Assembly: GCF_031157355.1 (NCBI RefSeq)
Contig: NZ_JAVIFT010000006.1
Location: 62,001 to 126,000, forward strand
DNA from: Hyphomicrobium sp. LHD-15
Lineage (GTDB): Bacteria > Pseudomonadota > Alphaproteobacteria > Rhizobiales > Hyphomicrobiaceae
Direction: 5' to 3'
Length of the DNA stretch: 64,000 bases
This document shows, piece after piece, positions 28,215 to 37,049 of this stretch (position 1 is the first letter of the stretch; every line of letters begins with the position of its first letter). The position numbers and the translations under genes were made by a program. The notes beneath the pieces are model-generated. The model did not search any database, had not been told where the DNA came from, and was given only the letters and a program-made list of their open reading frames with translations.

Positions 28215-28510
28215 CCCAGACCCGCCGCCCGCTCAATCCTTACATGGTTCTTGCATTGGCGATTGTACTGCCCGGAATGGGGCACGTCGCAGTGGGACAG
28301 CCGCAACGGGGTTTCGGCTTCGCATTCTTCGCGCTTCTTCTGGCTTTGGTCTCCTGGCACACGACCACGCCGGAGCACTCGTTCATCGGCCGCTCGGCCG
28401 CAGGGCTTTTTGTTTGGGCCCTCTCAATCCCGGATGCCTACCGGCTGGCCCGCCTCAATTACGAAAAGTGGCGCCGAAACCCTTCCAGATTATCCCTACA
28501 GGAAAATTAG
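28211..28510 (+). CDS. Small polytopic membrane protein (unknown)
   Basis: 99 residues with two or three hydrophobic stretches, including a PGMGHVAVGQPQRGFGF motif of the PG-x-GH-x4-G-x3-RG type seen in several uncharacterised small membrane proteins. ATGA overlap with the previous gene. Located 76 bases before glxB. Function unknown. Confidence 0.7.
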   Translation: MTQTRRPLNPYMVLALAIVLPGMGHVAVGQPQRGFGFAFFALLLALVSWHTTTPEHSFIGRSAAGLFVWALSIPDAYRLARLNYEKWRRNPSRLSLQEN

Positions 28511-28586
28511 TTGCATACCAGTGGAATTGGTGGTTTGTTGCTGCTTAGTCAACTTTTAGGAAACAAACGAAATCGGGGGGTGACCG

Positions 28587-29483
28587 ATGTGCGGGATTGT
28601 CGGCCTTTTCATCAAGAACAAGGCGCTTGAGCCTCGGCTCGGAGAGCTGACGGCCGGAATGCTGGCGACGATGTGCGAGCGAGGCCCGGATTCTGCGGGC
28701 TTCGCGGTCTACGGGGCGCCGAAGTCCGGCAAGGCCAAGATCACCCTGCAGTCTCCCGATCCCGACACGGATTTCGACGGTCTAGCAAAGGCGGTTGAGA
28801 AGGCGATCGACGCCAAAGCCAAGCTTGAGATCAAATCGACCCACGCCGTTCTGACCTGCCCTGCCGACAAGGCCGACTTGGCGCGCGAGGCCATCCGCGC
28901 CGGCCATCCGAGCATCCGCATCATGGGCAGCGGCGACTCCATCGAGATCTACAAGGAGGTCGGCTACCCGACCGACGTCGCCGAGCGCTTCGCTCTTGCG
29001 AAAATGACCGGCACGCACGCCATCGGCCACACGCGCATGGCGACCGAGAGCGCCGTCACCACGATGGGCGCGCATCCATTCTCGACCGGCCCCGACCAGT
29101 GCCTCGTCCACAACGGCTCGCTCTCGAACCACAACAACCTGCGCCGCGAGCTCAAGCACGACGGCATGACCTTCGAGACCCAGAACGACAGCGAGGTCGC
29201 CGCGGCCTATCTTACCTGGCGCATGAACCAGGGCCTCAATCTGGGCGAGGCACTCGAAAAGAGCCTTGAGGATCTCGACGGCTTTTTCACCTTCGTCGTC
29301 GGAACCAAGAACGGCTTCGGCGTGCTCCGCGATCCCATCGCCTGCAAGCCCGCGGTGCTGGCCGAAACCGACGATTATGTCGCGTTCGGTTCCGAGTATC
29401 GCGCGCTGGCCGGACTGCCCGGCATCGAGGACGCAAAGGTCTGGGAGCCCGAGCCTGCAACCGTCTACTTCTGGGAGCGCTGA
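28587..29483 (+). CDS. glxB: Class II glutamine amidotransferase subunit of a glutamate-synthase-like enzyme
   Basis: 298-residue Ntn-type glutaminase domain: catalytic Cys at position 2 (MCGIVGLF), GHTRMATES, LVHNGSLSNHNNLRREL and NDSEVAAAYL. It corresponds to the N-terminal domain of glutamate synthase and to GlxB or to MgsA of N-methylglutamate synthase. It releases ammonia from glutamine for the partner FMN subunit. GGGGGG(T)GA precedes the ATG at 28587. First of glxB-glxC-glxD-glnT. Which of the two named systems it belongs to is discussed under glxD. Confidence 0.88.
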   Translation: MCGIVGLFIKNKALEPRLGELTAGMLATMCERGPDSAGFAVYGAPKSGKAKITLQSPDPDTDFDGLAKAVEKAIDAKAKLEIKSTHAVLTCPADKADLAREAIRAGHPSIRIMGSGDSIEIYKEVGYPTDVAERFALAKMTGTHAIGHTRMATESAVTTMGAHPFSTGPDQCLVHNGSLSNHNNLRRELKHDGMTFETQNDSEVAAAYLTWRMNQGLNLGEALEKSLEDLDGFFTFVVGTKNGFGVLRDPIACKPAVLAETDDYVAFGSEYRALAGLPGIEDAKVWEPEPATVYFWER

Positions 29484-29487
29484 CAAC

Positions 29488-30174
29488 ATGCGGTCGATCG
29501 ATCTTGAGAAAACGTCGCTCCGCGAGCTCAACAGCAGTCTCCACCAGTTGAAGGATGGAACCAACGAAACCGAGTGGGAGGTGTTGAATCCTCGCGGCCA
29601 GCATTCGGTCGCGGTCGGCGTCGACGCGCCGATCACGGTCACCATTCGCGGCTCCGTCGGCTACTACTGCGCCGGCATGAACAAGCACGCGACCATCGTC
29701 GTGCACGGCTCCGCGGGGCCCGGCACGGCCGAGAACATGATGTCCGGAAAGGTCGTCGTGAAGGGAGATGCGAGCCAGTACGCCGGCGCGACAGGCCGCG
29801 GCGGCCTGCTGCTGATCGAAGGCAACGCCTCCTCGCGCTGCGGCATCTCGATGAAGGGCATCGACATCGTCGTCAAAGGCAACATCGGCCACATGTCGGC
29901 GTTCATGGCGCAGAGCGGGCATCTGGTCGTGCTCGGCGATGCGGGCGATGCGCTCGGTGACAGCATCTACGAAGCCAAGCTGTTCGTGCGCGGCAAAGTG
30001 AAGAGCCTCGGCGCCGATTGCATCGAGAAAGAGATGCGCCCCGAGCATCACGAGGCCCTGTCTGCACTGCTTGAGAAGGCGGGCGTGACCGACGTCAAGA
30101 CTTCGGAATTCAAGCGCTACGGCTCTGCACGCAAGCTCTACACCTTCAACATCGACAACGCGGACGCTTACTGA
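29488..30174 (+). CDS. glxC: GXGXG-domain subunit of a glutamate-synthase-like enzyme
   Basis: 228-residue beta-helical protein equivalent to the C-terminal GXGXG domain of glutamate synthase (GlxC / MgsB). Repeated motifs are visible: GSAGPGTAENMMSGKVVVKGD, then GRGGLLLIEGNASSRCG and GHMSAFMAQSGHLVVLGDAG. The domain is structural, linking glutaminase and synthase centres. Start at 29488, 4 bases after glxB; its stop overlaps the next start (TGATG). Confidence 0.88.
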   Translation: MRSIDLEKTSLRELNSSLHQLKDGTNETEWEVLNPRGQHSVAVGVDAPITVTIRGSVGYYCAGMNKHATIVVHGSAGPGTAENMMSGKVVVKGDASQYAGATGRGGLLLIEGNASSRCGISMKGIDIVVKGNIGHMSAFMAQSGHLVVLGDAGDALGDSIYEAKLFVRGKVKSLGADCIEKEMRPEHHEALSALLEKAGVTDVKTSEFKRYGSARKLYTFNIDNADAY

Positions 30175-31502
30175 TGAGCTATCAAAATCCGCCGACCACG
30201 CCCCGCAAATCCGCAACCTTCGACGACTACACGCTTTCGGAAATCCGTCGCGCCGCGCAAACCGGCATCTATGACATTCGCGGCGGCGGCGCGAAGCGCA
30301 AGGTCCCGCACTTCGACGATCTCCTGTTCCTCGGCGCCTCCATGTCGCGCTACCCGCTCGAGGGCTATCGCGAGAAATGCTCGACGGCAGTGACGCTCGG
30401 CACCCGTTTCGCGAAGAAGCCGATCGAGCTCAAGATCCCGATCACCATCGCCGGCATGAGCTTCGGTTCGCTCTCCGCCAACGCCAAGGAAGCACTCGGA
30501 CGCGGCGCAACCCTCGCCGGCACATCGACCACCACCGGCGACGGCGGCATGACGCCCGAGGAGCGCGGGCAATCCGAAAAGCTCGTCTATCAGTATCTCC
30601 CGTCGCGCTACGGCATGAACCCCGACGATCTGCGCAAAGCGGATGCCATCGAGGTCGTCGTCGGGCAGGGCGCAAAGCCCGGCGGCGGTGGCATGCTGCT
30701 CGGCCAGAAGATCTCCGATCGCGTCGCCGAGATGCGCACGCTGCCCAAGGGCATCGACCAGCGATCGGCCTGCCGCCATCCGGATTGGACCGGTCCCGAC
30801 GATCTCGAAATCAAGATCCTCGAGCTGCGTGAGATCACCGATTGGGAGAAGCCGATCTACATCAAGGTCGGCGGCGCACGGCCCTACTACGACGTCGCGC
30901 TTGCCGTGAAAGCCGGCGCTGACGTGGTCGTCGTCGACGGTATGCAGGGCGGCACCGCTGCCACCCAGGAAGTCTTCATCGAACATGTCGGCCAGCCGAC
31001 GCTCGCTTGCATTCGGCCTGCTGTTCAGGCGCTTCAGGATCTCGGCATGCACCGCAAGGTGCAGCTGATCGTTTCCGGCGGCATCCGCAACGGCGCCGAT
31101 GCCGCGAAGGCGCTGGCGCTGGGCGCGGATGCGGTCTCGATCGGCACCGCCGCGCTGGTCGCCCTCGGCGACAACGATCCCGACCTCGAAGCCGAATATG
31201 CCAAGCTGAACACGACGGCCGGCGCCTACGACGATTGGCATGAGGGACGCGATCCGGCCGGCATCACCACGCAGGATGCGGAGCTTGCGAAGCGCCTCGA
31301 TCCGGTTCGCGCAGGCCGCCGCCTCGCCAACTATCTCAAGGTCATGACGCTCGAGCTGCAGACCATCGCACGCGCCGCCGGGCACAATCACGTCCACAAT
31401 CTCGAGCCCGAGGATCTCTGCGCTCTCACCATCGAGGCGGCCGCCATGGCGCGCGTTCCGCTTTCGGGAACGAGCTGGATCCCAGGGCAGGGGAATCTCT
31501 AG
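30174..31502 (+). CDS. glxD: FMN-binding glutamate synthase family protein
   Basis: 442-residue TIM-barrel FMN enzyme like the central part of glutamate synthase (GlxD / MgsC). Seen: ITIAGMSFGSLSANAKEALG, GGMLLGQKISDRVAEMR, ADVVVVDGMQGGTAATQE and VSGGIRNGADAAKALALGAD (FMN phosphate). Where classical glutamate synthase has the C-x5-C-x4-C [3Fe-4S] motif, this protein reads TTAGAYDDWHEGRDPAGITT with no Cys, so it probably lacks the cluster. Overlaps glxC by one base (TGATG). With glutamine or a glutamylamide it would transfer nitrogen to 2-oxoglutarate or an amine; the exact reaction is unproven. Confidence 0.88.
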   Translation: MSYQNPPTTPRKSATFDDYTLSEIRRAAQTGIYDIRGGGAKRKVPHFDDLLFLGASMSRYPLEGYREKCSTAVTLGTRFAKKPIELKIPITIAGMSFGSLSANAKEALGRGATLAGTSTTTGDGGMTPEERGQSEKLVYQYLPSRYGMNPDDLRKADAIEVVVGQGAKPGGGGMLLGQKISDRVAEMRTLPKGIDQRSACRHPDWTGPDDLEIKILELREITDWEKPIYIKVGGARPYYDVALAVKAGADVVVVDGMQGGTAATQEVFIEHVGQPTLACIRPAVQALQDLGMHRKVQLIVSGGIRNGADAAKALALGADAVSIGTAALVALGDNDPDLEAEYAKLNTTAGAYDDWHEGRDPAGITTQDAELAKRLDPVRAGRRLANYLKVMTLELQTIARAAGHNHVHNLEPEDLCALTIEAAAMARVPLSGTSWIPGQGNL

Positions 31503-31625
31503 CAGCGAAGCTCCGGCTCTCGGGTCGGAGCATCTTCATTCAGTCCGAGACGATCGATGTTTTGGAAATTCTGGAAGCAAAAATCGATCGCCAACTCACA
31601 TGTAACCGTGTCCGGGGAAAAGCAT

Positions 31626-32936
31626 ATGTCACAGGATCTGGCTCAAGTCGCAAAAGAGCGCGGCATCCGCTACTTCATGATCTCGTTCACCGATCTGTTC
31701 GGCTTCCAGCGCGCCAAGCTGGTACCGGCCGCCGCGATCGCGGAAATCCAGAAAGACGGCGCCGGCTTCGCGGGCTTTGCGACGTGGCTCGACATGACGC
31801 CCGCCCATCCCGACATGTTCGGCATGCCGGATCCGGCAGGGCTCATCCAGCTTCCCTGGAAGCCCGAGGTGGCTTGGGTCGCGGCCGATTGCGTCATGGA
31901 GGACAAGAACGTCGCGCAGTCGCCGCGCGTTGTCTTGAAGAACCAGGTCGCCAAGGCCGCCGCCAAGGGTCTGCGCGTCAAGACCGGCGTCGAGTGCGAA
32001 TACTTCCTGATCAACGCCGACGGTACCGGCATTTCCGATCCCAAGGACCAGGCCGCAAAGCCCTGCTACGATCAGCAGGCGCTGATGCGCCGCTACGACG
32101 TTATTTCCGAAATCTGCGACTACATGCTCGAACTCGGCTGGGGCCCATACCAGAACGATCACGAGGACGCCAACGGCCAGTTCGAGATGAACTGGAACTT
32201 CGATGACGCGCTGATCACCGCCGATCGGCACTCGTTCTTCAAGTACATGGTGAAGTCCGTCGCCGAAAAGCACGGCCTCCGCGCGACGTTCATGCCGAAG
32301 CCGTTTCCGACGCTGACCGGCAACGGCTGCCACGCCCACATCTCGGTGTGGGACGCTGCGACCGGCAAGACCAACATGTTCTTCGACAACAGCGACGAGA
32401 TGGGGCTCTCGAAGCAGGGCTACAATTTCCTCGGCGGCATCATGCAGCACGCCGAAGCGCTCGCCGCCATCACCAACCCGACGGTCAACTCCTACAAGCG
32501 CATCAACGCGCCGCGCACGCTCTCCGGCGCCACCTGGTCGCCGAACAGCGTCACCTGGACCGGCAACAACCGCACGCACATGGTGCGCGTGCCGGGCAAG
32601 GGCCGCTTCGAGCTGCGCCTGCCTGACGGCGCTGCCAACCCCTACCTTCTGCAGGCCGTCATCATCGCGGCCGGCCTCGAAGGCATCGAGCGCAACGCCC
32701 ACCCCGGCAAGCGCCTCGACATCGACATGTACCAGGAAGGGCACACCGTTAAGGACGCGCCCAAGCTGCCGCTCAACCTGCTCGATGCGATCCGTAACTT
32801 CGACAAGGACACCGGCCTCAAGGAAGCGCTCGGCAGCGAGTTCTCGTCCGCCTACATCAAGCTCAAGACCAACGAGTGGAACAGCTTCTCGACCCACTTC
32901 ACGCAGTGGGAACGCGACAACACCCTCGACATCTAA
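31626..32936 (+). CDS. glnT: Type III glutamine synthetase / glutamylamide synthetase
   Basis: 436-residue ATP-dependent ligase of the GlnT/GMAS branch, joining glutamate to ammonia or an alkylamine. Family motifs: CEYFLIN (metal Glu), NDHEDANGQFEMNW, GNGCHAHISVWD, NRTHMVRVPGKGRFELRLPDG. The C-terminus NEWNSFSTHFTQWERDNTLD resembles rhizobial GlnT rather than the GMAS proteins of N-methylglutamate users, from memory. Start at 31626 (GGGGAA upstream) is preferred; an in-frame ATG at 31557 lies upstream in sequence that looks non-coding. It follows glxD after 123 bases and ends at a strong terminator. Confidence 0.88.
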   Translation: MSQDLAQVAKERGIRYFMISFTDLFGFQRAKLVPAAAIAEIQKDGAGFAGFATWLDMTPAHPDMFGMPDPAGLIQLPWKPEVAWVAADCVMEDKNVAQSPRVVLKNQVAKAAAKGLRVKTGVECEYFLINADGTGISDPKDQAAKPCYDQQALMRRYDVISEICDYMLELGWGPYQNDHEDANGQFEMNWNFDDALITADRHSFFKYMVKSVAEKHGLRATFMPKPFPTLTGNGCHAHISVWDAATGKTNMFFDNSDEMGLSKQGYNFLGGIMQHAEALAAITNPTVNSYKRINAPRTLSGATWSPNSVTWTGNNRTHMVRVPGKGRFELRLPDGAANPYLLQAVIIAAGLEGIERNAHPGKRLDIDMYQEGHTVKDAPKLPLNLLDAIRNFDKDTGLKEALGSEFSSAYIKLKTNEWNSFSTHFTQWERDNTLDI

Positions 32937-32958
32937 AAAATCGGCAGCGGGCAATAGG

Positions 32959-33001
32959 CAGCCGGCAGGGACAATCGGTCCGCTGCCGGCTGTTTTCTTT
33001 T
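32959..33001 (+). terminator. Strong Rho-independent terminator after glnT
   Basis: A perfect 10-bp stem CAGCCGGCAG / CTGCCGGCTG with a 14-base loop, followed by TTTTCTTTT. It lies 22 bases after the glnT stop, marking the 3' end of the permease/glx/glnT transcript and separating it from lpxI. Confidence 0.92.
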
Positions 33002-33076
33002 ATGATCCTGCCGGTTGCCTGCTGCCTGCTGCCCGTCCTATAGCCTTCCGGGGATCAGCGGCAGGCGCGGGCACAA

Positions 33077-34366
33077 ATGAACGGCACACGGCGGGTCGGA
33101 ATATTGGCCGGAGGCGGCGAGTTGCCCCGCGAGATCGCGGATGAGCTCGCGCGCGAGGGGCGCCTTGTGGCCGTCGTCGCGATCGAGGGTGAGGCCGATG
33201 CCGACTTCGGCACCCACCCCGTAACCCGGGTCAACTGGGGCCAGATCGGCGCCATGATCCGCACGCTCAAACAAGCGCGCGCGACTGAGCTGGTCATCGT
33301 CGGCCGTGTCCATCGCCCCGAGATCGGCATTCTGAAACCCGACCTCGGCTTTTTCCGCTACCTTCCGCAGATCGTGAAGATCGTCGCATCCGGCGGCGAC
33401 GACAGCGTGCTCCGCCGCGTCGTGCGGTTCTTCGAGCAGCACGGGATCACCATCATCGGTCCGGGCGATGCCGCACCAAATCTCGTCATCGCCGCCGGCC
33501 CCATCGGCAAGACCGCATCGTCTGCTCGCGATCAGGCCGACATCCGCAAAGGGTTCGAGCTCGTGCGTGCGCTCGGCGCCTATGACATCGGCCAGAGCGT
33601 GATCGTGTCCGAAGACGAAATCGAAGCCATCGAAGGCGCCGAGGGGACCGACCGCATGATCGCCCGCAGGGCGGCCAAGCGTACAGCCGGGGTGGGTCGC
33701 GCCGGTGTGCTGGTCAAGCGTTCGAAGCCCGGTCAGGATCTGCGCGTCGACATGCCCGCCATCGGCCCCGCGACGGTCAAGGGAGCCCTCGAGGCGGGGC
33801 TCGACGGCATCGCCGTGGAAGCCGGCAAGGTAGTCGTTGCCGAACGCGCGCTGACGCTCGAGCGGGCCGATGCCGCGGGCGTCTTCGTCGAGGGTGTGGA
33901 GGATCGCCAGGAAGAAGCACCGCCGCGCCGTTTCAACCCGCGCAATGTCGTCGTGAAGTTCCGCTGCTTGGGCCGTATCGCGCCCGAGAAGCACGCGACC
34001 CACGATGCCGTAAAAGGCCTCGCGGTGCTCGATGCGCTGACCCCCTTTAACGTGGGACGCGCCGCCGTCGTCGTGCGCAATCACGTGCTGGCGGTTGAAG
34101 TCGACGAAGGTCCGGAGGCCACGATCGCACGCGCAGCCGGACTGCGTCAGTGGGCGAGCATCACGCGCAGGCGGCGTGGCGTGGCCGCTTTGCGGGAGAC
34201 GTCGGATCTGACCCGCCCGGTTATGGAAGCGGTTGCGAAATCCGGCTATGCCGGACTTGCGATCGCACGAGAGGCGGCCGCGGTGCCGGCCGCAATCGTC
34301 GCCGAGGCAGAAGCAAGCGGCCTTTTCATCGTCATCCGCGATCATCAGAACGGAGCCGCATCATGA
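33077..34366 (+). CDS. lpxI: UDP-2,3-diacylglucosamine pyrophosphatase LpxI with duplicated C-terminal domain
   Basis: Lipid A pathway enzyme cleaving UDP-2,3-diacylglucosamine to lipid X. Residues 1-275 match the usual ~280-residue LpxI: N-terminal RVGILAGGGELPREIADE, and a C-terminal domain with Asp225 (LRVDMPAIGPATV), the catalytic Asp position known in Caulobacter LpxI. The protein continues to 429 residues; residues about 297-425 repeat the C-terminal domain in degenerate form (FNVGRAAVVVRNHVLAVE against YDIGQSVIVSEDEIEAIE; SDLTRPVMEAV against VDMPAIGPATV). ATGA overlap with lpxB. Confidence 0.93.
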   Translation: MNGTRRVGILAGGGELPREIADELAREGRLVAVVAIEGEADADFGTHPVTRVNWGQIGAMIRTLKQARATELVIVGRVHRPEIGILKPDLGFFRYLPQIVKIVASGGDDSVLRRVVRFFEQHGITIIGPGDAAPNLVIAAGPIGKTASSARDQADIRKGFELVRALGAYDIGQSVIVSEDEIEAIEGAEGTDRMIARRAAKRTAGVGRAGVLVKRSKPGQDLRVDMPAIGPATVKGALEAGLDGIAVEAGKVVVAERALTLERADAAGVFVEGVEDRQEEAPPRRFNPRNVVVKFRCLGRIAPEKHATHDAVKGLAVLDALTPFNVGRAAVVVRNHVLAVEVDEGPEATIARAAGLRQWASITRRRRGVAALRETSDLTRPVMEAVAKSGYAGLAIAREAAAVPAAIVAEAEASGLFIVIRDHQNGAAS

Positions 34367-35607
34367 GCGACGCCGCAAGCCGCGCACAGCCGAACGCATC
34401 CGGCGCCAGCAACGAGAAGCTGCGCATTTTTCTCATCGCGGGCGAGCACTCCGGAGATGCGCTCGGCGCCAAGCTGATCGCCGCCCTGCGCCAGCGTGTC
34501 GGCGACCGCCTGACGCTTGCGGGTGTGGGCGGCGACGAGATGGAAGCGGAAGGCTTCGTCTCAGATTTCCCGATGTCGGATGTCGCGGTCATGGGGCCGC
34601 TGTCGATCCTGAGGCATTTGCCGCGCATCCTGAAGAGCGTCTACGGTACGGTCGATCGTGCAATTCGCTTCGAGCCCGACGCTGTCGTCATCATCGACAG
34701 CCCCGAATTCACCCATCCGATCGCCAAGCGTATCCGCAAGCGCCGGCCCGACATCCCGATCGTCGATTACGTGAGCCCGAGCGTCTGGGCCTGGCGGCCG
34801 GGGCGCGCCCGCAAGATGCGCCACTATGTGGATCATGTCCTGGGCCTGCTGCCGTTCGAGCCTGCTGCCCACGAACGTCTCGGCGGCCCGCCGTGCACCT
34901 ACGTCGGCCACGCGCTGATCGAACGCCTCGATTGGTTGAGCAATCTCGATACCGAGCCGTTACGGGCACGCTTGGGGCTCGACCCCGCCCGCCCGATTAT
35001 CGTGGCACTTCCTGGCAGTCGCTCCTCGGAGGTTGGACGCCTGATGGAGCCGTTTGGCGATACGCTGCGGCTGCTGTGTGAGCGAGGTCCCGCGCCCCAG
35101 GTGCTCCTGCCGTGCGTGCCGCATGTGCGCGCGCTGATCGAGCAGAAGCGCAAGGGCTGGCCCGTGACCGCGCATCTCCTGGAAGACCCGGACGACAAGT
35201 TCCGCGCGTTCAAGCTGGCCCATGCCGCCTTGGCCGCTTCCGGCACCGTCACCCTCGAACTCGCGCTCGCCGGCACACCGATGGTCGTCGCCTATCGCGT
35301 CGATCCGGTTGCCGCGCCATTCCTGCGCCGCATGATCAAAGCCCCGACCACCGTGCTCGCGAACCTCGTGCTCGGCGAGAACGTGTTCCCCGAGTTTCAT
35401 CAGGAAAAAAGCTCGCCCGAAAATCTCGCAGCCGCACTGATGCCGCTCCTGAGCGACACCCCGGAAAGACGCGCGCAGCTTGCGGGCCTTGCGCGTATTC
35501 CGGGTCTGATCAGGATCGAAGGCGGCAAGGAGCCGAGTGGGATCGCCGCCGAGATCGTGCTGAGTTACGCGCGTGCCGGGAAGGAGCGGCGCGCCGGGCC
35601 GATGTAG
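34363..35607 (+). CDS. lpxB: Lipid-A-disaccharide synthase
   Basis: Condenses lipid X with UDP-diacylglucosamine to form the lipid A disaccharide. It has 414 residues; motifs [36 protein letters not shown] and [13 protein letters not shown]. Coupled to lpxI by an ATGA overlap. The last 43 bases overlap, tail to tail, the 3' end of gltA on the other strand. Confidence 0.96.
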   Translation: MSDAASRAQPNASGASNEKLRIFLIAGEHSGDALGAKLIAALRQRVGDRLTLAGVGGDEMEAEGFVSDFPMSDVAVMGPLSILRHLPRILKSVYGTVDRAIRFEPDAVVIIDSPEFTHPIAKRIRKRRPDIPIVDYVSPSVWAWRPGRARKMRHYVDHVLGLLPFEPAAHERLGGPPCTYVGHALIERLDWLSNLDTEPLRARLGLDPARPIIVALPGSRSSEVGRLMEPFGDTLRLLCERGPAPQVLLPCVPHVRALIEQKRKGWPVTAHLLEDPDDKFRAFKLAHAALAASGTVTLELALAGTPMVVAYRVDPVAAPFLRRMIKAPTTVLANLVLGENVFPEFHQEKSSPENLAAALMPLLSDTPERRAQLAGLARIPGLIRIEGGKEPSGIAAEIVLSYARAGKERRAGPM

Positions 35608-36884
35608 AGCTGACGCGGGCGGCCGATACGCTGCTCCGGATCCTCGATCATCTCCTTCCACTGCGCGATCCAGCCGACGGTGCGCGCAACCGCGAACAGC
35701 ACCGTGAACATGTCGACGGGGAAGCCCATCGCACGCAGCGTGATGCCCGAATAGAAGTCGATGTTCGGATAGAGCTTCTTCGAAACGAAGTACTCGTCCT
35801 GCAGCGCGATCCGCTCGAGCTCCATCGCAACCTTCAACAGCGGGTCGTTGCGCTTGTCGAGCTCGTCGAGCACCTGATGGCAGGTCTTCTGCATCACCTT
35901 GGCGCGTGGATCGTAGTTCTTGTAGACGCGATGCCCGAAGCCCATCAGACGGAAGCCCGACGACTTGTCCTTAGCCTTGGCGATGAACTCGGGGATGCGT
36001 TCGACGGAGCCGATCTCCTGCAGCATGTTGAGCGCGGCTTCGTTGGCGCCGCCATGGGCAGGCCCCCAGAGACAGGCGATCCCGGCCGCGATGCACGCGA
36101 ACGGATTAGCGCCCGACGATCCGGCGAGACGCACCGTAGAGGTCGAGGCGTTCTGCTCGTGATCGGCATGCAGGATGAAGATGCGGTCGAGCGCGCGCGC
36201 GACGACCGGATTGACGATGTACGGCTCGCACGGAACCGAGAAACACATCTGCAGAAAGTTCGACGTGTAATCGAGATCGTTGCGCGGATAGATGAACGGC
36301 TGGCCGATCGAATACTTGTAGGCCATGGCTGCGATCGTCGGCATCTTCGCGATCATGCGATGGCTCGCCGTTTCGCGCTGCCTCGGATCGTTGATGTCGG
36401 TTGAGTCGTGATAAAACGCGGAAAGCGCGCCGACCACCGCAACCATGATCGACATCGGATGCGCGTCACGCCGGAACCCGGTGAAGAACCGCGTCATCTG
36501 CTCGTGCACCATCGTGTGGCGCGTGATCGTGTGGCGGAACGCCTTGAATTCGTCGTTGGTCGGCAGCTCGCCGTGCAGCAGCAGGTAGCAGGTCGCGAGG
36601 AAGTTCGAGTTCTCGGCCAGTTCGTCGATCGAATAGCCGCGATAGAGCAGCTCGCCCTTGTCGCCGTCGATGTAGGTGATCTGCGACGAACAGTTCGCGG
36701 TCGACGTGAACCCCGGATCGTAGGTGAAGCACCCGGTTTCCCGGTAGACCTTCGCGATATCGATCACGTCTGGGCCGATCGTCCCGCTCCGGATATCGAG
36801 CGAAACCGGCTTGCCGTTGAGCGAGAGCTCGGCCTGGCGGGTCGCGTCCTCCGCTTTGGGGGTTGAGCTTTCCTGGATGCCCAT
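35565..36884 (-). CDS. gltA: Citrate synthase
   Basis: Type II citrate synthase of the TCA cycle, 439 residues. Active-site His and Asp regions seen: [55 protein letters not shown] sits 6 bases before the ATG at 36884; the frame continues upstream without similarity. Its C-terminus [18 protein letters not shown] overlaps lpxB. lpxB|gltA|gltX|comEC|lexA is the standard rhizobial-type order. Confidence 0.96.
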   Translation of the reverse strand: MGIQESSTPKAEDATRQAELSLNGKPVSLDIRSGTIGPDVIDIAKVYRETGCFTYDPGFTSTANCSSQITYIDGDKGELLYRGYSIDELAENSNFLATCYLLLHGELPTNDEFKAFRHTITRHTMVHEQMTRFFTGFRRDAHPMSIMVAVVGALSAFYHDSTDINDPRQRETASHRMIAKMPTIAAMAYKYSIGQPFIYPRNDLDYTSNFLQMCFSVPCEPYIVNPVVARALDRIFILHADHEQNASTSTVRLAGSSGANPFACIAAGIACLWGPAHGGANEAALNMLQEIGSVERIPEFIAKAKDKSSGFRLMGFGHRVYKNYDPRAKVMQKTCHQVLDELDKRNDPLLKVAMELERIALQDEYFVSKKLYPNIDFYSGITLRAMGFPVDMFTVLFAVARTVGWIAQWKEMIEDPEQRIGRPRQLYIGPARRSFPARA

Positions 36885-37049
36885 TCCGCTTCTCCTTGGA
36901 TCAAGGACCGTAGTTGGTTTCGGATCAGTCGAGCCCGACGGGCTGGACGCGCGTTGAGTCCTGATGCTGCACTGCAGTATAGTCACTTCGGAAGCAAGCC
37001 GGAAAGCCGATTTGCAGGACGTTCGATTGGGCAAACGCCCGAAAACCGG

